59,078 nucleotides of DNA from positions 1-59,078 of the forward strand of contig JAABUB010000009.1 of NCBI GenBank assembly GCA_011389575.1, in the 5' to 3' direction. A program made the translations under genes and the position numbers. Shown piece after piece: positions 52,914 through 59,078 of the stretch. Positions within the stretch are counted from its first letter, which is position 1. Every line of letters starts with the position of its first letter. A model generated the notes under the pieces. It ran no database searches. It was not told the origin of the DNA and saw nothing but the letters and a program-made list of their open reading frames with translations. The stretch is from Desulfotignum sp. (lineage in GTDB: Bacteria; Desulfobacterota; Desulfobacteria; Desulfobacterales; Desulfobacteraceae).

Positions 52914-55643
52914 ATGATACTGCAGACATTAAAATTCAGAAACAAACTGCTGGTTTCCTTTCTGCTCATATTCATCCCCCTTATCATTGCCGGTGGCACC
53001 CTATCCTATTACCAGGTCAAACAAATCCTGGAAACCAGCATTGAAAAAGAACTGCGGCACACCACCGAGTCTTTGTTCACCCTGGTGGAGACCACCGCCG
53101 CCATATCCATCCGCAACCGGCTGGCTGCCATTGCTGAAAAAAACTTTGACCTGACCGAATATTACTACAGCAAACACCGGTCCGGCCTGATCACCAGGCA
53201 GGAGGCCATTGACATTCTTGAAGAGATATTTTTAAACCAGTCCATCGGCATCAGCGGATATATCTATTGTATCAACAGCAACGCAGACGTCATCATCCAT
53301 CCCGATTACCAGGTGAAGGGCAGCAACGTTTCAGAATTTGAATTTATAAAGCAGCAGCTGAAGATCAAAGACGGGTATCTGGAATATGACTGGAAAAACC
53401 CCGGAGAGCCAAAAGCGCGTCCCAAAGCCCTGTACATGACCTACTACAAACCCCTTGACTGGATCATTTCCGTGTCTGCCTACCGCAACGAGTTCAGACA
53501 CCTGGTGGATATCGATGATTTCAAAAAACCGGTGCATTCTTTTAAATCAGGGGAATCCGGGTATGCTTACATCCTTGATAAAAACGGAAAAGCCCTCATC
53601 CACCCCGCTTTTACGGGAATCAACCTGGCAACGGACCTGGACCAGCCTGCGGATTTCTTAAAAGAGATGCTGAAACGGGATGCCGGCAAACTGAGATATT
53701 TCTGGAAAAATCCAAGGGATGCCCAACCCCGGGAAAAACAGGTGATATGGAAACATCTGCCCCGGTTCAACTGGATCATCGGATCCACCAGCTATATGGA
53801 AGAGGTATATGCGCCGTTGCACACCTTTAACAAACTGCTGGGAATTACGTTATTGCTGGTTGTGGGTGCGGGTATCATTTTGATCTTTTTTGTGAGCCGC
53901 TCCATCACCCGGCCCCTGGACCTGTTAGTAGAAAAACTCAAAGCCGGGACCAGGGGAGATTTTACCGTGCGCATGGACCATGAGTCCCCTGACGAAATTG
54001 GACAGCTGGCCGGGCATTTCAACTCTTTTATGGCGCAGCTGGAAAATAACCATACCCAGATGGAGAAACAGATCCAGAAAAACAAGACTACCCAGGCAGC
54101 GCTGAAGGAAAATGAACTGAAACTCAGGGGGCTGTTTGACCTGTCCTTTCAGTACACCGGTATCTTATCCCCGTCCGGTGTTCTGGAAAAGGTCAACCAG
54201 AGTGCCTTGAAAATGGGAGGGCTTAGTGAGTCGGATGTGCTGTTCAAACCTGTCTGGGAAACGCCCTGGTGGCCACCCGATGCTGCCAGGCAGCTGAAGC
54301 TGCAATTCCGGCAGGCAATGGAAGGCAGGCTTGTCCGGTTTGAAACCACCAACCTGGCCCCTGATCAGGGAATCCGGAATGTGGATATTTCCATCAAACC
54401 GGTAATGAACGATTCTGGTAAAATCGAATTTCTGATTCTGGAAGGGCGGGATATCACCGATCTGAAACATGCAGAATCCGACAGGCGCAAACTTGCCGTC
54501 CAGCTGGAAAAAGCCCAGAAAATGGAAGCCATCGGCACTTTGGCAGGCGGCATTGCCCATGATTTCAACAATATCCTTTCCAGCATCTTCGGCTATACCC
54601 AGCTGGCCCAGATGAACCTTGTCTCCCCTGAAAAAGCCAGAAACCACCTGGACCAGGTATTGAAGGGTGCCCAGCGTGCCGCCGCACTGGTCCAGCAGAT
54701 CCTGACCTTCAGCCGTCAGACCGAATACCAGAAGAAACCTTTGAAAATCCATCTCATCATTAAAGAATCCCTCAAACTGCTCCGGTCTTCCATTCCCTCC
54801 ACCATTGATATCCAGACCGATATCACCTCCCGGGCCATGGTTCTGGCCGATCCCACCCAGATGCACCAGGTAATCATGAACCTGTGCACCAATGCCTACC
54901 ATGCCATGACAACAGGGGGCGGAACCCTGACCGTTATTCTGGAGAATCAATACCTGGACCACAAACAGCTCTCTGTGGAAAAAGCTGCTGTGCCTGGAGA
55001 ATTCATGAAATTCACAGTCAGGGATACTGGCTGCGGCATGGATGAAAAAACCCTTGCCAAGGCATTTGATCCCTATTTTACCACCAAAGAGATAGGCAGG
55101 GGCACAGGCTTTGGTCTTGCCCTGGTCCAGGCGATTGTGGCAGAACACCAGGGATTTGTTACGGCGGTAAGCCAGCCGGGAAAAGGTTCTGCATTTTCTG
55201 TGTATCTTCCCATTGTGGAGACCAATACCGGATTTCAGGTTCCTGAAAAACCCGTTCAAATGGCCGGAGGAACCGAAACCATCATGGTTGTAGATGATGA
55301 GGAAGATATCCGGCACCTGACCCGGGAACTGCTGGAAAACCAGGGATATACGGTAAAGACCTGTGAAGACGGGCTGACGGCATTGTCGGTTTTTCAAAAA
55401 GCCCCGTCAGAGGTGGACCTGGTCATCACGGATATGACCATGCCCCATATGACCGGAGAGGAACTGGCTGTCCGCTTGATTGAAATCAGACAAGACATCC
55501 CTGTTATCCTGTGTACCGGTTACAGTGAACAGTTCTCAGAAAAGCAGGCCCTGGATATCGGTGTTGCCCGGTACATGTTAAAACCAATCCAGAATCAGGA
55601 TATAGTTAACATGGTACGAAAAGTTCTGGATCACAAAACATAG
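52914..55643 (+). CDS. Cache-domain hybrid sensor histidine kinase
   Basis: A 909-residue membrane kinase. A membrane helix near residues 15-35 and another near 302-325 enclose a double Cache sensor. HAMP, PAS (about 400-520), HisKA with H549 in GGIAHDFNNILSSIFGY, HATPase (RDTGCGMDE, GRGTGFGLAL) and a C-terminal receiver domain with D840 in ITDMTMP follow. It senses a small periplasmic ligand and phosphorylates through its own receiver; the output regulator is not adjacent. Confidence 0.92.
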   Translation: MILQTLKFRNKLLVSFLLIFIPLIIAGGTLSYYQVKQILETSIEKELRHTTESLFTLVETTAAISIRNRLAAIAEKNFDLTEYYYSKHRSGLITRQEAIDILEEIFLNQSIGISGYIYCINSNADVIIHPDYQVKGSNVSEFEFIKQQLKIKDGYLEYDWKNPGEPKARPKALYMTYYKPLDWIISVSAYRNEFRHLVDIDDFKKPVHSFKSGESGYAYILDKNGKALIHPAFTGINLATDLDQPADFLKEMLKRDAGKLRYFWKNPRDAQPREKQVIWKHLPRFNWIIGSTSYMEEVYAPLHTFNKLLGITLLLVVGAGIILIFFVSRSITRPLDLLVEKLKAGTRGDFTVRMDHESPDEIGQLAGHFNSFMAQLENNHTQMEKQIQKNKTTQAALKENELKLRGLFDLSFQYTGILSPSGVLEKVNQSALKMGGLSESDVLFKPVWETPWWPPDAARQLKLQFRQAMEGRLVRFETTNLAPDQGIRNVDISIKPVMNDSGKIEFLILEGRDITDLKHAESDRRKLAVQLEKAQKMEAIGTLAGGIAHDFNNILSSIFGYTQLAQMNLVSPEKARNHLDQVLKGAQRAAALVQQILTFSRQTEYQKKPLKIHLIIKESLKLLRSSIPSTIDIQTDITSRAMVLADPTQMHQVIMNLCTNAYHAMTTGGGTLTVILENQYLDHKQLSVEKAAVPGEFMKFTVRDTGCGMDEKTLAKAFDPYFTTKEIGRGTGFGLALVQAIVAEHQGFVTAVSQPGKGSAFSVYLPIVETNTGFQVPEKPVQMAGGTETIMVVDDEEDIRHLTRELLENQGYTVKTCEDGLTALSVFQKAPSEVDLVITDMTMPHMTGEELAVRLIEIRQDIPVILCTGYSEQFSEKQALDIGVARYMLKPIQNQDIVNMVRKVLDHKT

Positions 55644-55683
55644 ACCGCAACAGCTCAGGCATGGCTTGCAGCACAAACACAAC

Positions 55684-55711
55684 AGCCCCCCTGAACAAAT
55701 TCAGGGGGGCT
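55684..55711. terminator. Bidirectional terminator between the kinase gene and rplQ
   Basis: A perfect 12-bp stem AGCCCCCCTGAA/TTCAGGGGGGCT closes a CAAA loop. On the reverse strand it is followed by U-rich sequence. It sits between convergent 3' ends and probably ends the ribosomal operon. Confidence 0.75.
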
Positions 55712-55768
55712 GAGGCATTTCTTCTACCGGGCTGCCGGGGCTTTATTGCCGCCTGGCAACATCCCGGA

Positions 55769-56125
55769 TCAATCTAAAATCAGCTCGATCTGAACCATGG
55801 GGGCCACATCCCCTTTTCTTGGTCCCAGTTTGGTGATTCTGGTATAACCACCCTGGCGTGAAGCAAACTTTTCCGACATTTCGTCGAAAAGTGTATGAAC
55901 AACATCTTTTTCCCGTATCACTGCCAGGGCCTGCCGTCTGGCATGCAGATCACCTCTTTTGGCCAGCGTGACCATGTTATCGGCAATTTTTCTTAAGCCT
56001 TTGGCTTTGGCTTCGGTGGTTTTGATGCTGGTGTGCTTGAACAGGGAAGTCACCATGTTTCTAAACATCGCCTTTCGATGGCTTGAGGTTCTGTTCAGTT
56101 TTAATACGGATTTTCTATGTTTCAT
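55769..56125 (-). CDS. rplQ: Ribosomal protein bL17
   Basis: A 118-residue protein starting [20 protein letters not shown], with the family end [21 protein letters not shown]. It is the last gene of the alpha operon, 6 bp after rpoA, with a GAAGGAG ribosome-binding site. Confidence 0.96.
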   Translation of the reverse strand: MKHRKSVLKLNRTSSHRKAMFRNMVTSLFKHTSIKTTEAKAKGLRKIADNMVTLAKRGDLHARRQALAVIREKDVVHTLFDEMSEKFASRQGGYTRITKLGPRKGDVAPMVQIELILD

Positions 56126-56131
56126 GGCGGT

Positions 56132-57154
56132 TTATTCTCCTTCCTGATTATTCTCTTCTTCCGGCGGTTCAAATCCCTCTAGATCCATCCCCAGGGAAAG
56201 GTCCATGGAAGCCAGGACTTCTTTTATTTCATTCAAGGATTTTCTGCCAAAATTCTTTGTTTTGAGCATTTCACTGTCTGTTTTCTGAACCAGCTGGTAA
56301 ATGGTATGAATTCTGGCGTTCTTAAGACAATTGGAGCTGCGCACAGACAATTCCAGTTCATCCACGGACCGGTAAATATTTTCATTAAATTTTCCTTCCG
56401 TGTCTTCACCCTTTTCTTCATCGTAATCCGGCTCTTTTTCCTCATCAAAATTTATAAAGGGATTCATCTGCTCTTTGAGGATCTTGGCAGCATAGGCAAC
56501 GGCATTTTCCGGCATAACACTGCCATCGGTCCATACTTCCAGGGTGAGCTTGTCATAATCGGTTTTCTGACCGATCCGGGAGGTTCCCACCACATATTTA
56601 ACGCGTTTAATGGGGGAAAACACCGAATCTATGGGGATGGTGCCGATGGGCGCATCATCATCCTTGTTGGCGGATGCCAGAGAATACCCCTTCCCTGTTT
56701 TCACCACCATGGTCATGTTCAATACCCCTTTGTTTGAAAGGCTTGCAATGTGCTGCTCCGGGTTCAGGATTTCCACTTTGCCATCAGGGCTGACAAGATC
56801 TGCACCAGTTACCTTGGCCTCGCCTTTTGCCCTGAGGGTCAAAATTCTGTCTTCCACATCATGGACGCGCAGTTTGAGCTCTTTCAGGTTCAGGATGATT
56901 TCGGACACATCTTCCCGGACATCAGAAATAACACTATATTCATGAAGGGCATCATCGAATTTCACAGATACAATGGCAGCACCGAAGATGGAGGATAAAA
57001 TAATCCGCCGCAAAGAGTTACCAATGGTGATGCCAAATCCCCGCTCAAGGGGTTCGCACACAAACTTTCCATATGTCGAGGTTGTGGTAACGTCAAGCTT
57101 TTCCGGCTTGATCATCTCTCGCCAGTTAACATATGCAATTTTTTCAGATGACAT
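56132..57154 (-). CDS. rpoA: RNA polymerase alpha subunit
   Basis: A 340-residue protein. The N-terminal assembly domain ([18 protein letters not shown]) is followed by an acidic linker (about residues 235-260) and the C-terminal domain ([35 protein letters not shown]) that binds UP elements and activators. AGGAGA precedes the ATG. Confidence 0.96.
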   Translation of the reverse strand: MSSEKIAYVNWREMIKPEKLDVTTTSTYGKFVCEPLERGFGITIGNSLRRIILSSIFGAAIVSVKFDDALHEYSVISDVREDVSEIILNLKELKLRVHDVEDRILTLRAKGEAKVTGADLVSPDGKVEILNPEQHIASLSNKGVLNMTMVVKTGKGYSLASANKDDDAPIGTIPIDSVFSPIKRVKYVVGTSRIGQKTDYDKLTLEVWTDGSVMPENAVAYAAKILKEQMNPFINFDEEKEPDYDEEKGEDTEGKFNENIYRSVDELELSVRSSNCLKNARIHTIYQLVQKTDSEMLKTKNFGRKSLNEIKEVLASMDLSLGMDLEGFEPPEEENNQEGE

Positions 57155-57204
57155 TTAAATCTCCTGAATATCTATTGGGACATATCATACAAGTATAATG
57201 TGTC

Positions 57205-57831
57205 CTATTTTGAATAAAGCTCAACGATCAACTGCTCCTGAATGGGCAAGGTGATGTCCTCTCTGGAGGGGATACTGACCACTGCACCTGTGAACTTTTC
57301 CTTGTCGATTTCAAGCCACTGGGGAATTCCCCTTCTGACTATGGCTTCAAGGGAATCAGATATGGCCTGAATCTTTTTGCTTTTTTCACGAAGCGCAATC
57401 ACATCCCCTTTTTTTACCTGAAAGGATGGAATATTGACTTTTTTGCCGTTGACGGTGAAATGCTGGTGCCGGACAAAATGCCTTCCCTGATTCCGGGAAT
57501 TGACAAATCCCATCCTGAAAACGGCATTGTCCAGACGGGTTTCCAGCAGGCTCAACAGGTTGGTACCGGTGATGCCTTTTTGCCTGTCCGCCCGTTTAAA
57601 ACTGATCCGGAACTGTTTCTCAGAAATCCCGTAAATTCTGCGCACTTTTTGCTTTTCCCTCAGCTGCATGCCGTAGTCAGAAACTTTGCTTCTTTTCTGG
57701 CCATGCTCTCCCGGGGGGTACCCTCTTCTGTCAAAACTGCATTTATCTGAAAAACACCGATCGCCTTTCAGAAAAAGCTTCATATTTTCCCGTCTGCACT
57801 GCCTGCAGACTGAACCTGTATAACGTGACAA
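57205..57831 (-). CDS. rpsD: Ribosomal protein uS4
   Basis: A 208-residue protein with the zinc-binding N-terminus (CRQCRREN and CFSDKC), the S4 RNA-binding domain ([20 protein letters not shown]) and [13 protein letters not shown]. It starts with TTG, not ATG; AAGGAGG (57838-57844) is 6 nt upstream. S4 can repress its own operon in many bacteria. Confidence 0.95.
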   Translation of the reverse strand: MSRYTGSVCRQCRRENMKLFLKGDRCFSDKCSFDRRGYPPGEHGQKRSKVSDYGMQLREKQKVRRIYGISEKQFRISFKRADRQKGITGTNLLSLLETRLDNAVFRMGFVNSRNQGRHFVRHQHFTVNGKKVNIPSFQVKKGDVIALREKSKKIQAISDSLEAIVRRGIPQWLEIDKEKFTGAVVSIPSREDITLPIQEQLIVELYSK

Positions 57832-57863
57832 CGTTTTCCTCCTTATATCAATCCAAGATAAAC

Positions 57864-58259
57864 TTACACTCTTCTACGTTTGGGCGGGCGGCATCCATTG
57901 TGGGGAACCGGGGTAACATCTTTGATCATGGAAATATTAAATCCCAGGGCATGCAGCGCACGCAAAGCAGATTCTCTGCCCGGGCCGGGGCCTTTAACAA
58001 ACACACCCACATTCTTCATCCCGTGTTCCATAGCCTTGGCACCGGCGTCTTCTGCCACCAGCTTGGCGGCAAAGGGGGTACTTTTTCGAGAGCCCTTGAA
58101 TCCCTGCATACCGGCACTGGACCAGGATATGGTATTCCCGTTTTCATCAGCAATGGTCACAATGGTGTTATTAAAAGTGGATTGAATATGAACAATACCG
58201 GTGGAAATATTCTTTTTTACCCGTTTTTTCGTTACGGTTTTTTTTGACTTCTTTGCCAT
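57864..58259 (-). CDS. rpsK: Ribosomal protein uS11
   Basis: A 131-residue protein with [35 protein letters not shown] and the basic end [18 protein letters not shown]. It belongs to the alpha operon, between rpsM and rpsD. Confidence 0.96.
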   Translation of the reverse strand: MAKKSKKTVTKKRVKKNISTGIVHIQSTFNNTIVTIADENGNTISWSSAGMQGFKGSRKSTPFAAKLVAEDAGAKAMEHGMKNVGVFVKGPGPGRESALRALHALGFNISMIKDVTPVPHNGCRPPKRRRV

Positions 58260-58285
58260 AATTTCTGAACCTTTTTTAGATTATC

Positions 58286-58654
58286 CTATTTTTTCTTTTT
58301 CACAGCCGCTCTTTTTGGTCCCTTGCGGGTCCTGGCGTTTGTAGAAGTCCGCTGTCCATGACATGGCAGGCCTTTTCTGTGACGCAGGCCCCGATAGCAG
58401 CCAAGGTCCATCAGGCGTTTTATGTTCATGGAAACTTCAGAGCGAAGCTCACCTTCAACCTTGTATTCAGCATCTATCATTTTTCTGATATTGTTTACCT
58501 GGTCTTCGGTCAAGTCCGTTGCCTTTGTCATAGGATCAATCCCGGTCTTGTCAAGAATCTGTCTGGATCTGCTGGGTCCGATACCGTAAATATAGGTCAG
58601 TGCGATCCATGCATGCTTGTCTCTTGGTAAGTCTACTCCTGCAATACGTGCCAA
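58286..58654 (-). CDS. rpsM: Ribosomal protein uS13
   Basis: A 122-residue protein starting [20 protein letters not shown] and ending [11 protein letters not shown], with [20 protein letters not shown]. The start codon is TTG (58652-58654), with AGGGGG about 8 nt upstream that overlaps the end of rpmJ. Confidence 0.95.
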   Translation of the reverse strand: MARIAGVDLPRDKHAWIALTYIYGIGPSRSRQILDKTGIDPMTKATDLTEDQVNNIRKMIDAEYKVEGELRSEVSMNIKRLMDLGCYRGLRHRKGLPCHGQRTSTNARTRKGPKRAAVKKKK

Positions 58655-58666
58655 ATTTTTTTCCCC

Positions 58667-58780
58667 CTATCCCTGGCGCTGTTTATGGCGTTTGTTAACA
58701 CAAATAACTCTTATAACACCGCGTCTTTTTATTACTTTGCAATCTCTGCAGATTTTTTTAACAGATGCTCTGACTTTCAT
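58667..58780 (-). CDS. rpmJ: Ribosomal protein bL36
   Basis: A 37-residue protein that reads [20 protein letters not shown], then a tail ending [12 protein letters not shown]. The zinc ligands C11, C14, C27 and H32 are present (C+ form). It lies between infA and rpsM in the alpha operon. Confidence 0.95.
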   Translation of the reverse strand: MKVRASVKKICRDCKVIKRRGVIRVICVNKRHKQRQG

Positions 58781-58837
58781 CCATCTACTCCTCACCTATT
58801 CTCATATATTGTCATTTACCTGCGTGTATATCGCCGG

Positions 58838-59056
58838 TTATTTAAATCGGTATGTGATTCTGCCACGGCTCAGATCATAGGGTGATATTTCCACCGTTAC
58901 CCTGTCTCCTGGCAAAATTTTAATGAAATGCATGCGCATTTTCCCGGAAATGTGGGCCAAAAGGACATGCTTGTTTTCCAATTCTACTTTGAACATGGCA
59001 TTTGGCAGTGTTTCAAGTACTTTCCCGTCTACCTTGATGGGTTCTTCTTTTGCCAT
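58838..59056 (-). CDS. infA: Translation initiation factor IF-1
   Basis: A 72-residue S1-like OB-fold protein ([53 protein letters not shown]). AGGAGA lies 11 nt upstream of the ATG. It is the first visible gene of the reverse-strand alpha operon. Confidence 0.96.
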   Translation of the reverse strand: MAKEEPIKVDGKVLETLPNAMFKVELENKHVLLAHISGKMRMHFIKILPGDRVTVEISPYDLSRGRITYRFK

Positions 59057-59078
59057 AATCGGTAATTCATCTCCTTTT

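Noticed and set aside
1..59078. CRISPR array, tRNA or rRNA genes
   Set aside because: No regularly spaced repeats or tRNA/rRNA-like stretches were recognised in the intergenic regions by eye; a dedicated tRNA search would be the decisive test.

Overview
This window looks like a chromosome segment of a sulfate-reducing Desulfobacterota bacterium, probably Desulfobacteraceae (Desulfotignum, Desulfobacter or Desulfobacula-like). That placement is inference. It rests on a selenocysteine formate dehydrogenase, Hdr/Qmo-type flavin/iron-sulfur proteins, many HemD, MoaA, sigma-54 and Cache-kinase functions in deltaproteobacterial arrangements, and moderately GC-rich coding sequence. No rRNA, tRNA, CRISPR array, intact insertion sequence or prophage was seen.

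Layout. 1-4742: a NuoF/HndC-like diaphorase subunit (5' end outside the window) converges on a NAD-linked formate dehydrogenase alpha subunit. The latter reads through an in-frame TGA (selenocysteine) followed by a SECIS-like hairpin; a bidirectional terminator separates the two. 5-9.5 kb: a metallo-beta-lactamase-fold hydrolase overlapping chorismate mutase/prephenate dehydrogenase, then a reverse-strand MotA/TolQ plus MotB/OmpA-like pair. 9.6-13.5 kb: a ZraPSR-type envelope metal-stress system with a clean sigma-54 promoter before zraP and a Met/His-rich patch in the sensor. 13.6-18 kb: FAH hydrolase, rhomboid protease, MFS transporter, hotdog thioesterase and a second MBL hydrolase. 18.1-22.6 kb: a VapBC-type toxin-antitoxin pair and an HdrA-MvhD fusion with an HdrD-like partner. 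22.8-30.4 kb: asparagine synthetase, an FAD reductase, a thioesterase, an LctP permease, DapF and RNase D.

30.4-36.8 kb: thrS is followed by alanine racemase, a CapA-like phosphatase, an Asp/Glu racemase and a Ddl-like ATP-grasp ligase, packed with overlaps. This is the best candidate here for an undescribed small pathway, presumably one making a D-amino-acid-containing compound. 36.9-42.2 kb: PncA, a PaaI thioesterase, Nnr, TsaE, aspartate kinase and PyrF. 42.2-43.3 kb: an accessory patch with an orphan XRE antitoxin, a toxin C-terminal remnant, an EF-hand/TSP3-like remnant and two large inverted repeats. 43.3-55.6 kb: IlvN, a CheD-HDOD fusion, SelA, a TPR protein, an FmdB zinc ribbon, HemC, CobA-HemD, MoaA, a diguanylate cyclase and a hybrid histidine kinase. 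55.7-59.1 kb: the reverse-strand ribosomal alpha operon infA-rpmJ-rpsM-rpsK-rpsD-rpoA-rplQ.

Links between genes: SelA supplies Sec-tRNA for the formate dehydrogenase, and MoaA supplies molybdopterin precursor for the same enzyme. HemC and CobA-HemD feed siroheme/heme and corrinoids. LysC and DapF belong to the lysine/diaminopimelate route, and Alr, the racemase and the ATP-grasp ligase resemble cell-wall D-amino-acid enzymes.
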